Counted from the first letter of the stretch, positions 20,217 through 29,372 are shown. The stretch: 64,000 bases of DNA from Clostridium sp. BJN0013 (GCF_040939125.1 NZ_CP162495.1:620001-684000), one strand, 5' to 3'. Numbers and translations: made by a program. The notes: generated from the sequence alone by a model not told the origin.

Positions 20217-20360
20217 CCGAAGGCTACCATTGCTAATACCCCCCCAGCTTCTTCAAAGGTGGGGGATAAGCACTGCTACACCCCTGGATAAGTTCTTCTA
20301 AGGTTCAGATAAAAGTATTCCTCGTAGGCAAACTCCACCTGAACCCAAGAATCACTTGAT
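20217..20360 (+). repeat. Dispersed two-hairpin repeat, copy R5 (full, best preserved)
   Basis: This is the reference copy. It begins after TTTAT (20212-20216) with CCGAAGGC and ends at CACTTGAT (20360). Hairpin 1 pairs GCTAATACCCCCCCA with TGGGGGATAAGC. Hairpin 2 pairs GGTTCAG with CTGAACC. The stem sequence of hairpin 1 differs between copies (C/G-rich here, TCCTA/TGGAA in R2) while pairing is largely kept. Between the hairpins lies CCTGGATAAGTTCTTCTAA, shared by all full copies. Confidence 0.88.
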
Positions 20361-20383
20361 TATTAATAATAGTACCATATAAT
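20356..20383 (+). promoter_or_regulatory. Putative promoter formed by the end of repeat R5
   Basis: TTGATT (20356-20361), the terminal bases of repeat R5, lies 16 bp before TATAAT (20378-20383). This is a plausible sigma-A promoter pointing to the gene at 20565. Confidence 0.4.
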
Positions 20384-20504
20384 TTAACAATATGGTTTAA
20401 ATGGTAAAAATTCTTTTTACAGTATTTTTAAAGTAAGCTTCATGTAATAAGAGAGCCATGGTATTATTGTTTTATTTAGAATACATATGTTTTTATGGAT
20501 GAAA

Positions 20505-20533
20505 TAGACAAACAGTAAATTATTTGATATAAT
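20505..20533 (+). promoter_or_regulatory. Sigma-A-type promoter for the gene at 20565
   Basis: TAGACA (20505-20510) and a perfect TATAAT (20528-20533) are separated by 17 bp, about 30 bp before the start codon. Confidence 0.6.
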
Positions 20534-20564
20534 GTAATAAAATATATATAAAAGGAGAGTTGTT

Positions 20565-20924
20565 ATGGAAAACAAAAAAACAGTGGAATTAGTTCTAGGA
20601 CTTATTGGAGGTATTTTAGGAATTATAGCAGGTATTTATTCAATGAATATTGGAGGGCTGGCATCTGTATTTCAGGTTGATAAGGCAGTTACAGTAAATA
20701 ATTTTGGAATAGGTGCTATATTGTTGTCAATACTAGGCATCATTGGAGCTTTAATAGTTAAAAGTAAAAGGAAGCTTGGAGGAATATTTATGATTATTGC
20801 AGCTTTAGGAGGGCTTGTATGTATAACTTATTTTTATATTCCATCGGGTATACTTTTAATAATTCCTGGCTTGATGAGCATCATTAAGAAAAAAGATGAG
20901 AGCAAACCCAAAGCAGTTGTATAA
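20565..20924 (+). CDS. DUF4064-like small membrane protein
   Basis: The 119-residue protein has three or four hydrophobic segments: VELVLGLIGGILGIIAGIYS (about 8-27), FGIGAILLSILGIIGALIV, IFMIIAALGGLVCITYFY and SGILLIIPGLMSII. It ends with a charged tail. The layout fits the DUF4064 family, whose function is unknown. ATG 20565 follows AAAGGAGAGTTGTT. It is a single-gene unit with its own promoter and terminator. Confidence 0.7.
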   Translation: MENKKTVELVLGLIGGILGIIAGIYSMNIGGLASVFQVDKAVTVNNFGIGAILLSILGIIGALIVKSKRKLGGIFMIIAALGGLVCITYFYIPSGILLIIPGLMSIIKKKDESKPKAVV

Positions 20925-20943
20925 TAGTACTTTTTAACACATG

Positions 20944-20984
20944 GAAACCTTGACTTGATTTTTAAGTCAAGGTTTCTATTTTTT
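20944..20984 (+). terminator. Terminator after the DUF4064-like gene
   Basis: GAAACCTTGACTT (20944-20956) pairs perfectly with AAGTCAAGGTTTC (20964-20976), followed by TATTTTTTT. Confidence 0.9.
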
Positions 20985-21115
20985 TGCATTGAAATAGACA
21001 TTGCCAATTTGTTAGTGCTTATTTTTTGTATTTTATATTAATTCAATTTAACATAAATAAAAAATGCGCTCTTTTTAGGATAGTTTATACTGATTTTGGA
21101 AGGAGGTGTTTTTTT

Positions 21116-21298
21116 ATGTACAAAATTGAAGACATATTAAGGGAAATAGAAGCGTTAAGAGTCGAATTAGTGGATGCAATTAGAAGTAAGGAAAATTTGC
21201 TTGATCCGGATATAATCAAGGAAAGTCAAAGATTAGATTTGATTTTAAATGAGTATAACAATATGATCAAGCAAAAAATGCACAATGTGAAAGACTAA
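21116..21298 (+). CDS. Spo0E-like aspartyl-phosphate phosphatase
   Basis: The 60-residue protein is predicted to be two helices with the signature ESQRLDLILNEY (SQxLD), the catalytic motif of Spo0E, YisI and YnzD proteins. These remove phosphate from Spo0A~P and so hold back sporulation. The frame is open from 21026, but AGGAGGTG at 21101-21108 sets ATG 21116, and the short length fits the family. Its position close to the agr locus is suggestive only. Confidence 0.85.
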   Translation: MYKIEDILREIEALRVELVDAIRSKENLLDPDIIKESQRLDLILNEYNNMIKQKMHNVKD

Positions 21299-21322
21299 GA
21301 AAAAGAGAGGCTTTGGCCTCTC
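21297..21322 (-). terminator. Terminator after galU
   Basis: On the minus strand GAGAGGC and GCCTCTC form a hairpin with a 4-nt loop, followed by TTTTTC. It may also help end the Spo0E-like transcript from the other side. Confidence 0.75.
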
Positions 21323-21329
21323 TCGCAGT

Positions 21330-22211
21330 TTAAAAATTTAGTTCCAATTTTTTATTGATATCCAAGATATAAGAAATAAGATTTTCCCTTAAATCACTAC
21401 GTTTTAGGGCATATTCTATATTAGCTTCAATGAATCCTAGCTTGTCACCTATATCATATCTCTTTCCTTCAAAACAATAGGAATATATTGCCTCTTGCTT
21501 TAACAATTCTTTTAATGCATCTGTAAGTTGAATTTCATTACCTTTTCCAGGTTTAGTTCTTTCTAGTATATTAAATATTTCTGGTGTTATTATATATCTT
21601 CCTAAAATAGCAATATTGGATGGAGCTTCCTCTTCTTTGGGCTTTTCTACCATGTTTTTTATTTTACGAACTCTATTGTCGATTTGTATACCGTCAATAA
21701 TTCCATATTTGGATACATCTTTTTTGTTAACAGGTTGTACCCCTATAATTGATGTATTATACTTGTTATAGCAGTTAATTAGTTGTTTTAAACAGGGAAC
21801 TTCACTATCTACTATATCATCTCCCAATATAACACCAAAGGCTTCATTACCTACAAAAGCTTTTGCAAGACTTATAGCGTGACCTAATCCTTTTGGCTCT
21901 TTTTGACGTACATAATATATGTTCACCATATTGCTTATATTTTGAATCAATTCCAGCAAGTTATCTTTATGGCTGCTTTTTAATTCATCTTCAAGTTCTA
22001 CGGACTTATCAAAATGATCTTCAATGGATTTTTTATTTTTGCCTAGAATTATTAATATTTCTTCAATACCTGAGTTAACGGCCTCTTCTACTACATATTG
22101 AATTGTAGGTTTATCTACTATTGGTAACATTTCTTTAGGCTGTGCTTTTGTAGCAGGCAAAAACCTTGTTCCTAGACCGGCAGCGGGAATTACTGCTTTT
22201 TTTATACTCAT
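21330..22211 (-). CDS. galU: UTP-glucose-1-phosphate uridylyltransferase
   Basis: The 293-residue enzyme makes UDP-glucose from UTP and glucose-1-phosphate. Markers are the nucleotidyltransferase loop AVIPAAGLGTRFLPATKAQP, KEMLPIVDKPTIQYVVEEAV, GLGHAISLAKAFV and VILGDDIVDSE. UDP-glucose feeds cell wall polymers, glycolipids and capsule. ATG 22211 follows an AAAGGTGGT site. It is transcribed alone, with the terminator at 21297. Confidence 0.95.
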   Translation of the reverse strand: MSIKKAVIPAAGLGTRFLPATKAQPKEMLPIVDKPTIQYVVEEAVNSGIEEILIILGKNKKSIEDHFDKSVELEDELKSSHKDNLLELIQNISNMVNIYYVRQKEPKGLGHAISLAKAFVGNEAFGVILGDDIVDSEVPCLKQLINCYNKYNTSIIGVQPVNKKDVSKYGIIDGIQIDNRVRKIKNMVEKPKEEEAPSNIAILGRYIITPEIFNILERTKPGKGNEIQLTDALKELLKQEAIYSYCFEGKRYDIGDKLGFIEANIEYALKRSDLRENLISYILDINKKLELNF

Positions 22212-22359
22212 AATAGCTTACCACCTTTTCTAATTTTAAAGTTATTTAAAATGAGAATATCATTTAACTTTTAAATTTACTGTTTAACGTTATATAAAAT
22301 TATACTTGTCTTTTGTTGTATAAATATCAAAAAATTGTGTGAAATCTATGTGATTATAA

Positions 22360-22833
22360 TTATTTTTTATTTTGGTACTGGATAAATTTTTCTAATATAT
22401 CTGAGTTGTCCTTAAAAAAGTTGTTTAGTGTTTCAATTTTTGTTAATGCATTGGAAGTTATGTTATGTTCTATGAGTTCCACATTTATCAATATATCTTT
22501 TTGTACACCTATTATTTTTAAAAATTGTTCAATTATAATATGACGGTTTAAAAGAAATTCTCCTATATTTATACCTTTTTCTGTGAGTTGTATAATTCCA
22601 TATTTTTCATAATTCACAAATCCTAATTTGGTTAATTTTTGAACCATCTTAGTTGCAGAGGAGGCTTTTATATTTAATAATTCTGACAGGCTATTTATAC
22701 GGGCATAACCTTCTTCCAGATAGCATCTGTATATCATTTCCAAATAATCTTCCATACTGTGAGTTAAACTTTTTTTTTCTTTTTCTAAGATTTCATACCC
22801 TCTAACAGTATGAAAGGATTGATTATTATTCAT
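22360..22833 (-). CDS. DtxR/MntR-family metal-dependent regulator
   Basis: The 157-residue protein has an N-terminal winged helix (LTHSMEDYLEMIYRCYLEEG, NSLSELLNIKASSATKMVQK) and a dimerisation/metal domain (NRHIIIEQFLKIIGV, VELIEHNITSNALTKIE). It lacks the C-terminal SH3 domain of DtxR and so is MntR-like. The usual MntR ligand set is only partly recognisable: the expected xCxxEH motif reads NVELIEHNI, with Asn at the Cys position. Metal choice is therefore uncertain. ATG 22833 follows AGGAAGTG. It is divergent from the pyr operon. Confidence 0.8.
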   Translation of the reverse strand: MNNNQSFHTVRGYEILEKEKKSLTHSMEDYLEMIYRCYLEEGYARINSLSELLNIKASSATKMVQKLTKLGFVNYEKYGIIQLTEKGINIGEFLLNRHIIIEQFLKIIGVQKDILINVELIEHNITSNALTKIETLNNFFKDNSDILEKFIQYQNKK

Positions 22834-22913
22834 AAATAACACTTCCTATATAAACTTGATGTTCTTTTAAAGATATATGTTTAATAATCATGTATAATTA
22901 CTTTTATCGGGTG

Positions 22914-22942
22914 TTGACTTTGAATTGAAATTATGGTAATAT
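22914..22942 (+). promoter_or_regulatory. Sigma-A promoter of the pyr operon
   Basis: TTGACT (22914-22919) and TAATAT (22937-22942) are spaced by 17 bp and lie just upstream of the PyrR attenuator. Confidence 0.75.
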
Positions 22943-22967
22943 GGGCAAGATAAAATCAAGTACTCAA

Positions 22968-23071
22968 CCTTTAAGACTAGTTCCGTGAAGCTAGGAAGGC
23001 ATAGTAAGAATTATAATATTATTATATTTATGGTATAATAATGCCTTCCAACGGGGAAGGCATTTTTTTAA
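22968..23071 (+). promoter_or_regulatory. PyrR-type transcription attenuator in the pyr leader
   Basis: ACCTTTAAGACTAG then TTCCGTGAAGCTAGG (22968-22995) is the PyrR-binding loop. A terminator pairs ATGCCTTCC (23041-23049) with GGAAGGCAT (23055-23063), followed by a T7 run. The same nonamer GGAAGGCAT occurs at 22994-23002 and can pair with the terminator's left arm as antiterminator. PyrR with UMP would free the terminator and shut off pyrB and downstream genes. Confidence 0.9.
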
Positions 23072-23113
23072 GCCTTTAAATTTAGCACAGAGATGCTGAC
23101 AAGGAGGAATGAA

Positions 23114-24034
23114 ATGTTAAAAGGAAGACATCTAATTGATGCAATGGATCTTTCAACAGAAGAATTAGAGGAAATATTTAAACTTTCCGATGAAATAATT
23201 TCAAAAGAACAAGAATTTTCACATATCTGTGAAGGAAAGCTTCTGGCTACCTTATTTTATGAGCCAAGCACCAGAACTAGATTGAGTTTTGAATCTGCCA
23301 TGCTAAGACTAGGTGGAAAAGTAATGGGATTTTCAGAACCGGGATCAAGTTCAGCTTCAAAGGGTGAGAGTATAGCAGACACCATAAGGGTAATTAGCTG
23401 TTATGCAGATATAGCTGCCATGAGACATCCCAAAGAAGGAGCTCCAAAGATTGCAGCCATGTATTCCACAATACCTGTTATAAATGCAGGAGATGGAGGA
23501 CACCAACATCCTACACAAACCCTTACAGATCTCTTAACTATTAAATCTATAAAAGGAAAATTATCCAATCTAAAAATAGGCTGTTGTGGTGATTTGAAGT
23601 TTGGAAGAACAGTACATTCACTTATTAAAGCCATGTCTAGGTATGAAAACAATAGTTTTATATTAATATCTCCAGAAGAATTAAAGATTCCTAATTATTT
23701 AAAGAAAGAGTTAAATAGAAAAAATGTTAAATATGAAGAAACTAGAAATTTGGAAGATTCTATAGAATCTCTAGATATACTATATATGACCAGGGTGCAA
23801 AGAGAAAGATTTTTTAATGAAGAGGATTATATAAGACTTAAAGATAGTTATATACTTGATAAAGGAAAAATATTCAGGGCAAGAGATGACATGATAGTTC
23901 TTCATCCGCTGCCTCGGGTTAATGAGATTTCCTATGAAATAGACAAGGATCCTAGGGCTTATTACTTTAAACAGGCTAAGTATGGCATGTATGTAAGAAT
24001 GGCTTTAATGATAAAATTACTTGGAATTCAGTAA
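23114..24034 (+). CDS. pyrB: Aspartate carbamoyltransferase catalytic subunit
   Basis: The 306-residue catalytic chain condenses carbamoyl phosphate with aspartate. The carbamoyl phosphate site is [16 protein letters not shown]. Other signatures are [37 protein letters not shown] and HPLPRVNEI. The frame is open from ATG 23093, but AAGGAGG (23101-23107) points to ATG 23114 and gives the normal family length. It is first in the operon pyrB-I-C-F-K-D-E. carAB and pyrR are not in the window. Confidence 0.96.
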   Translation: MLKGRHLIDAMDLSTEELEEIFKLSDEIISKEQEFSHICEGKLLATLFYEPSTRTRLSFESAMLRLGGKVMGFSEPGSSSASKGESIADTIRVISCYADIAAMRHPKEGAPKIAAMYSTIPVINAGDGGHQHPTQTLTDLLTIKSIKGKLSNLKIGCCGDLKFGRTVHSLIKAMSRYENNSFILISPEELKIPNYLKKELNRKNVKYEETRNLEDSIESLDILYMTRVQRERFFNEEDYIRLKDSYILDKGKIFRARDDMIVLHPLPRVNEISYEIDKDPRAYYFKQAKYGMYVRMALMIKLLGIQ

Positions 24035-24046
24035 GGGGGAGATGTA

Positions 24047-24469
24047 ATGCTTACAATTAATAGTATAAAAAATGGAATTGTAATTGATCATATAAAAGCA
24101 GGATATGGAATGAAAATATATAAGTATTTGGACCTGGATAAGGCTAATTATTCTGTAGCCCTCATAATGAATGCAGAAAGTAAAAAATTCAATAAGAAAG
24201 ATATAATCAAAATAGAAAATAATATAGAATTGGATTTGGCTGTATTAGGATTTATAGACCCTAATATAACAATTGATATTATAAAAAATGAAACTATATA
24301 TAAAAAGATAAAGTTAAAGTTACCAGATAGAGTGGAAAATATTATAGTCTGTAAAAATCCAAGATGTATCACTTCCATAGAAAAAAATATACCTCACATT
24401 TTTAAGTTAGTAGATGAAAATACCGGAGAGTATAGGTGCGAATACTGTGACCAGATATATGAAAATTGA
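24047..24469 (+). CDS. pyrI: Aspartate carbamoyltransferase regulatory subunit
   Basis: The 140-residue chain has an N-terminal allosteric nucleotide domain ([20 protein letters not shown]) and a C-terminal zinc domain with four cysteines in CKNPRCIT and CEYCDQIY. PyrI binds CTP or ATP and adjusts PyrB. Having PyrI means the enzyme is a class B (PyrB6PyrI6) transcarbamoylase, as in several clostridia and enterobacteria. It starts at ATG 24047, 12 bp after pyrB, behind GGGGGAGATGTA. Confidence 0.95.
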   Translation: MLTINSIKNGIVIDHIKAGYGMKIYKYLDLDKANYSVALIMNAESKKFNKKDIIKIENNIELDLAVLGFIDPNITIDIIKNETIYKKIKLKLPDRVENIIVCKNPRCITSIEKNIPHIFKLVDENTGEYRCEYCDQIYEN

Positions 24470-24511
24470 TCATTATAAAAATTGTGTAAAGTTTTGGAAA
24501 GGGAGTTAAAT

Positions 24512-25717
24512 ATGGAACTTCTAATAAAAGGAGCCAGGATAATTGACTATTATCAGGATTTTATAGGAGATATTTATATAGCTGATGGAATTATAAATAA
24601 AATAGGAGTAAACTTAAATGATGACTGTCTTAAAATAGATGGAAAAGGATTAGTAGTTATGCCTTCTTTTGTGGATCTCCATGTACATTTTAGGGAACCT
24701 GGATTTACAATTAAGGAGGATATAGAAAGTGGAAGCAAGGCTGCAGTTAAAGGGGGATATACCATGGTAAATCTTATGGCAAATACAAATCCTGTGTGCA
24801 GCAATATGGACACTGTAAACTATGTTTTAAAAAGAGCCAGCCAGGTAGGGATTTTAGATGTACATCAGTGTGTATCCATAACTGATAATTTTGAAGGAAA
24901 GGATACAAGTCATTTAGATAAATTGGATGACAAGGTAAAAATAATATCTGAAGATGGAAAAGATGTTATGGACAGTGCTGTTATGCTAAGGGCAATGGTA
25001 AAGGCCAAAAAATCTGGAAGAATAGTTATGTGTCATTCAGAGGACCACTCTCTTTCACATAGGGATATGAGATTAGCGGAAAATATAATGACCTGGAGAA
25101 ATATCACCCTATCTGAATTTACAGGGTGTGCTGTGCATGTAGCTCATGTGAGTACAAAAGAAGCTATGGAGTATATAATAGAAGCAAAAATTAAAGGAGT
25201 AAATATAACCTGTGAAGTTGCACCACATCATATAGTACTTTATGAAAATGACTATAGAGTAAATCCACCTATTAGGACAGAGAAGGATAGAAATTTCTTA
25301 ATAAAATCTATTAAAGAGGGATGGGTGGATACCATAAGTACTGATCATGCCCCTCATACTGCTGAAGACAAGAGGAAGGGGGCACCAGGTATATCGGGAA
25401 TAGAGACTGCCTTTAGCCTATGCTATACAAATCTTGTGAAAAATGGACATATAACTTTAAACAAACTTTCAGAATTGATGTCTAAAAATCCTTCTGATAT
25501 ATTAGGTGTAAAAAAGGGTAGGATAACTCCTGGCTATGACGGGGATTTGGTTTTACTTGATTTAAATAAGGAATATAAAATACAAGGGGACAAATTTTTA
25601 TCCAAGGGCAAAAATACTCCTTTTGAAGGATATAGGGTATTTGGGGACATAGTTAAAACAATAAAGGCGGGAAAGATTGTATTTGATAATGCTTCCGATT
25701 GGAGTTGGAATTTATGA
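24512..25717 (+). CDS. pyrC: Dihydroorotase
   Basis: The 401-residue amidohydrolase closes carbamoyl aspartate to dihydroorotate. Metal-site motifs are VDLHVHFREPGF (HxH), CEVAPHHIVL and DTISTDHAPHT. It is of the class I type with a C-terminal return of the composite beta domain. The frame is open from a GTG at 24482, but GGAAAGGGAG supports ATG 24512. It overlaps pyrF by ATGA at 25714-25717. Confidence 0.95.
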   Translation: MELLIKGARIIDYYQDFIGDIYIADGIINKIGVNLNDDCLKIDGKGLVVMPSFVDLHVHFREPGFTIKEDIESGSKAAVKGGYTMVNLMANTNPVCSNMDTVNYVLKRASQVGILDVHQCVSITDNFEGKDTSHLDKLDDKVKIISEDGKDVMDSAVMLRAMVKAKKSGRIVMCHSEDHSLSHRDMRLAENIMTWRNITLSEFTGCAVHVAHVSTKEAMEYIIEAKIKGVNITCEVAPHHIVLYENDYRVNPPIRTEKDRNFLIKSIKEGWVDTISTDHAPHTAEDKRKGAPGISGIETAFSLCYTNLVKNGHITLNKLSELMSKNPSDILGVKKGRITPGYDGDLVLLDLNKEYKIQGDKFLSKGKNTPFEGYRVFGDIVKTIKAGKIVFDNASDWSWNL

Positions 25718-26589
25718 TTATTGATGAATTGTATGAAACTGTAAATAAAAAGGGAAATGTATGTGTAGGTTTGGATACGGCACTAGAATACATACCTGAG
25801 AATATAAGAGAACGTCATGAGAATATAGAAGATTGTATATTTGAATTTAATAGGACAATAATAGACAGTACTTTAGATGTAGCTGCCTGTTATAAAGTTC
25901 AGATTGCATATTATGAAGCACTTGGTATTGAAGGACTTAGAGCTTACAGTAAAACCTTAAAGTATATAAGGTATAAAAATGCCCTGTCCATTGCAGATAT
26001 TAAAAGGGGAGATATAGCAAAAACAGCTGAAATGTATGCAAAGGCCCATTTTGAAGGGGAATTTGAAAGTGATTTTGTAACGCTGAATCCATACATGGGA
26101 TTTGATACCATAGAACCTTATTTGCCTTATGTAGAAAATAACAATAAAGGATTATTTATATTAATAAGAACTTCAAATAAAGGAGCAAAAGATCTTCAGT
26201 ATGTAGATACGGGAAAAGGCGCAAAATTATATGATGTTGTGGGAGGAAAAGTAAACTCCCTTGGAAAAAAGTATCTAGGAAATTGTGGTTATAGTTCCCT
26301 GGGAGGGGTAATAGGTTGTACCCATCAGGAAGAGGGTATAAAGCTGCGAAAAAATTTAGAAAATGTATTCTTTTTAATACCGGGATATGGAGCTCAAGGG
26401 GGCACTGCAGAGGATATTTCAGTTTATCTCAAAGAGGGAAATGGAGGAGTGGTTAATTCTTCAAGAAGTATACTACTTGCTTATAAAAATAAAGAAGATG
26501 GATTTAAAAAGTATGGGGAATGTGCAAGACAGGAGTGTATTAAAATAAGAGATGATATTTTAAAAATATCGCAGAATAAAAATTCTTAG
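25714..26589 (+). CDS. pyrF: Orotidine 5'-phosphate decarboxylase, type 2
   Basis: The 291-residue enzyme makes UMP from OMP. The catalytic region is SIADIKRGDIAKTAEMYA. The long form with VTLNPYMGFDTIEPYL and TSNKGAKDLQ is the group 2 (longer) PyrF found in clostridia and mycobacteria. ATG 25714 overlaps the pyrC stop by four bases. An upstream in-frame start (25699) would overlap more and has no better site. Confidence 0.94.
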   Translation: MIIDELYETVNKKGNVCVGLDTALEYIPENIRERHENIEDCIFEFNRTIIDSTLDVAACYKVQIAYYEALGIEGLRAYSKTLKYIRYKNALSIADIKRGDIAKTAEMYAKAHFEGEFESDFVTLNPYMGFDTIEPYLPYVENNNKGLFILIRTSNKGAKDLQYVDTGKGAKLYDVVGGKVNSLGKKYLGNCGYSSLGGVIGCTHQEEGIKLRKNLENVFFLIPGYGAQGGTAEDISVYLKEGNGGVVNSSRSILLAYKNKEDGFKKYGECARQECIKIRDDILKISQNKNS

Positions 26590-26624
26590 TATATAGAATA
26601 TTTTGGAATGGAGAAGAAATTACA

Positions 26625-27401
26625 TTGAAAAGTAAATTGGATTATAGGGTTGAAAAGGTATTTAAAAATAGACAAATATCTGAGAATTTATATGAACTTG
26701 AAATACAGGGAAATTTTGAAGGAATACCCGGTCAGTTTTATATGTTAAGATGTTGGGATATGGAGCCTGTACTTTGGAGGCCTATAAGTATACATTATAT
26801 GGATGAAAAAAGAATAGTTTTTTTATATCATGTAACGGGTAGAGGAACTAAAAAGCTCAGCAGTTTAAAATCAGGAGACCAAATGAAAATTTTAGGACCT
26901 CTTGGAAATGGTTTTTATATAAAAGATATAATAAGAAAGAATATTGCTATAATAACAGGAGGAATAGGTATTGCCCCTATGCTTTATTTGGCAGAGAATA
27001 TAAGAGAGAAAATTAAAGCAGACAAACTATTGTATAGGGATTATAAATTAGACTTGTATGCAGGGTTTAGAGACAATACATATTGTATGGAAGAATTTAA
27101 TTCTTTGGTAGATAATATTTATATTTCTACGGAAACAGGATTGGAAGGCAAGAAAGGATACATAACGGATATTTTTAATCCTGAAAAGTATGATGTGGTG
27201 TTATGCTGTGGTCCTCAGGTAATGATGAAAAAAGTAGTAAATATGTGCAGAGAAAAACAGGTAACTGTATATGTGTCTATGGAAAACCGCATGGCTTGTG
27301 GAATTGGAGCTTGTTTGGTATGTACCTGCAATACAATTGGTGGAAATAAAAGAGTGTGCAGGGATGGGCCAGTTTTTTTAGGCACTGATATAGTAATATA
27401 A
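26625..27401 (+). CDS. pyrK: Dihydroorotate dehydrogenase electron-transfer subunit PyrK
   Basis: The 258-residue subunit carries FAD and a 2Fe-2S cluster and passes electrons from PyrD to NAD. The FAD site is LWRPISIH, the nucleotide site is [13 protein letters not shown], and the cluster cysteines are in [15 protein letters not shown] plus a later KRVCRDGP. The start is TTG 26625 behind GGAGAAG. PyrK pairs with the type 1B PyrD encoded next. Confidence 0.94.
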   Translation: MKSKLDYRVEKVFKNRQISENLYELEIQGNFEGIPGQFYMLRCWDMEPVLWRPISIHYMDEKRIVFLYHVTGRGTKKLSSLKSGDQMKILGPLGNGFYIKDIIRKNIAIITGGIGIAPMLYLAENIREKIKADKLLYRDYKLDLYAGFRDNTYCMEEFNSLVDNIYISTETGLEGKKGYITDIFNPEKYDVVLCCGPQVMMKKVVNMCREKQVTVYVSMENRMACGIGACLVCTCNTIGGNKRVCRDGPVFLGTDIVI

Positions 27402-27430
27402 CAATTGAAAAGGAAGGAAGATTATTTATA

Positions 27431-28321
27431 TTGATAGATATATGTGGTGTAGAGTTTAAAAATCCTGTAATTGCCGCTTCTGGAACTTTTGCTTTTGGAG
27501 CAGAATACAATGAAATTTACGATGTATCAAAATTGGGAGGTATATGTTCCAAGGGGCTTACACTGGAGAGAAAAGAAGGTAACAATGGCATAAGAAGCTT
27601 TGAAACCAGGTCAGGTATGTTAAATAGTGTAGGTCTTCAAAATCCAGGAGTGGAACATTTTATAAAAGTTGAACTTCCAAGAATGAAAAAATTTAATACA
27701 GCAATTATAGCTAATTTAGGGGGAAGTAGTAAGGAGGAGTATATTAAGGCTGTGGAGAAATTAAATGATTCTGCAGTGGATATTATAGAGCTTAATATAT
27801 CTTGTCCCAATGTGAAAAGTGGAGGTATGGCCTTTGGAATAAAATCTAAAGTAGCTGGTGAAATTGTACATTCTGTAAAGAGGGTGTGTAAAAAACCTCT
27901 CATGGTAAAACTTTCTCCCAATGCAGAGGATATTGTAGATATGGCCTATACATGTTGTCAGGCAGGAGCGGATAGTCTGTCTCTTGTAAATACATTTAAA
28001 GCTATGGCTGTGGATATAAAAAATAGGAAAGCTGTATTTGATAATATAACTGCAGGACTTTCAGGCCCTGCAATAAAACCTATAGCTCTCAGAATGGTAT
28101 ATGAAGTTTCAAAGGTTGTAGAAATTCCTGTAGTAGGAATAGGTGGAATATGTAACTGGCAGGATGCTGTAGAGTTTATAATGGCTGGAGCCAGTGCAAT
28201 ACAGGTTGGAACCGCCAATTTTATAAAACCTGATATTTGTTTGGATATAATAAAAGGTATAGAAGAATACATGGAAAAAGAAAAAATTAAAAATTTGAAT
28301 GAAATAAGAGGAATAATATAA
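27431..28321 (+). CDS. pyrD: Dihydroorotate dehydrogenase, type 1B catalytic subunit
   Basis: The 296-residue TIM-barrel flavoenzyme oxidises dihydroorotate to orotate. [17 protein letters not shown] opens the protein. The catalytic cysteine is in [13 protein letters not shown], and FMN phosphate loops are in GIGGICNW and AIQVGTANF. Cys rather than Ser as the base is characteristic of family 1B. The start is TTG 27431 after AAGGAAGGAAG. pyrE follows 10 bp later. Confidence 0.95.
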   Translation: MIDICGVEFKNPVIAASGTFAFGAEYNEIYDVSKLGGICSKGLTLERKEGNNGIRSFETRSGMLNSVGLQNPGVEHFIKVELPRMKKFNTAIIANLGGSSKEEYIKAVEKLNDSAVDIIELNISCPNVKSGGMAFGIKSKVAGEIVHSVKRVCKKPLMVKLSPNAEDIVDMAYTCCQAGADSLSLVNTFKAMAVDIKNRKAVFDNITAGLSGPAIKPIALRMVYEVSKVVEIPVVGIGGICNWQDAVEFIMAGASAIQVGTANFIKPDICLDIIKGIEEYMEKEKIKNLNEIRGII

Positions 28322-28331
28322 GAGGTGGACT

Positions 28332-28904
28332 ATGGATAATTTAGTTATAAAGTCTTTAAAAGAAGTAGGTGCACTTTTAGAAGGACATTTTTTGCTTTCT
28401 TCGGGAAAACATAGTGATAAATATTGCCAGTGTGCAAAACTTTTGCAATATCCTTCTAAAGCAGAAAAGGTAATAAGAGTTATTGTGGATAAATTAAAGG
28501 ATGTAGATTTTGATAAGATAGTAGGACCTGCCATGGGAGGTATTCTAGTTTCTTATGAGCTTGCAAGACAAACAGGAAAACCTGGTATATTTGCAGAAAG
28601 ACAGGATGGAAATATGATTGTAAAAAGAGGATTTGAAATAAATAAAGGGGAGAAAATAATAATATCGGAGGATGTGGTAACCACAGGAAAATCTTCTTTA
28701 GAAGTTGCTAAAGTAATAGAAGGATTGGGCGGGGAAGTTATAGGTATATGTTGTATAATAGATAGGAGATCAAGAGATGTTAATATACCTTATCCTATTT
28801 ATAGTGCAGCAAAATTAGATATAAATACTTATGATAAAAAAGACTGTCCTATGTGCAGAGAAGGACTGGAATATGTAAAGCCAGGAAGCAGGGTGTTTAA
28901 GTAA
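28332..28904 (+). CDS. pyrE: Orotate phosphoribosyltransferase
   Basis: The 190-residue enzyme joins orotate and PRPP to give OMP. It has the PRPP loop [31 protein letters not shown], and a C-terminal [15 protein letters not shown] typical of the clostridial type. ATG 28332 follows AGAGGTGGAC. It is the last gene of the operon. No clear terminator follows; a short direct-repeat tract (TTCACAATGCACGATTCACA) begins right after the stop. Confidence 0.95.
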   Translation: MDNLVIKSLKEVGALLEGHFLLSSGKHSDKYCQCAKLLQYPSKAEKVIRVIVDKLKDVDFDKIVGPAMGGILVSYELARQTGKPGIFAERQDGNMIVKRGFEINKGEKIIISEDVVTTGKSSLEVAKVIEGLGGEVIGICCIIDRRSRDVNIPYPIYSAAKLDINTYDKKDCPMCREGLEYVKPGSRVFK

Positions 28905-29286
28905 CAATTCACAATGCACGATTCACAGTTTGTAGTGTGCGGTGTATTATAATTTAAAATAAATTTATATTAAATTCATATTGAATTCATTTCTGTATAG
29001 TAAATTAATTATTTGTAAAATTTAAAAAGTTTTATATTATTGAAATAATTAATTGAATTTTAGAAATGAATTTAATTTTTGGTATAGAAACTGAATTTTA
29101 GCTTTTAAAATATTATATTTATACTGTGAAAATTTTGTGTTTGGTAATTTTAATAGGTTTATAAAAAATTATTACTATTTATATTATTTTTAAGTTATAA
29201 TAAGTAATAATTTTTAACATAGTATGTTATTATATACATGGAGAATTACAATAATTTCTTTAGGAATTTAAGCTTGATATTATATA
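28905..29286. other. AT-rich intergenic region after pyrE
   Basis: The first 40 bp hold tandem imperfect repeats of the ATTCACAATGCACGATTCAC kind, seen between genes in clostridia. The rest is very AT-rich with no reading frame, RNA motif or hairpin I can support. Repeat copy R6 follows at 29292. Confidence 0.5.
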
Positions 29287-29291
29287 TTTAT

Positions 29292-29372
29292 CTGAAGGCG
29301 GCAATTAGCTAGCTTCCAGCTTCTTCAAAATGGGAGATAAGCACTGTTATGCTTCAGGATAAGTTTTGTTTC
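29292..29372 (+). repeat. Dispersed two-hairpin repeat, copy R6 (truncated)
   Basis: The copy follows TTTAT (29287-29291) with CTGAAGGC. It keeps the first hairpin (GCTAGCTTCCAG against GGGAGATAAGC) and CAGGATAAGTT, then breaks off. The second hairpin and the TTGAT end are missing. It lies directly before the gene at 29404. Confidence 0.75.

Noticed and set aside
28904-28960. CRISPR-like short direct repeats after pyrE
   Set aside because: Only a few imperfect 10-bp units occur, with no regular spacers and no cas genes.
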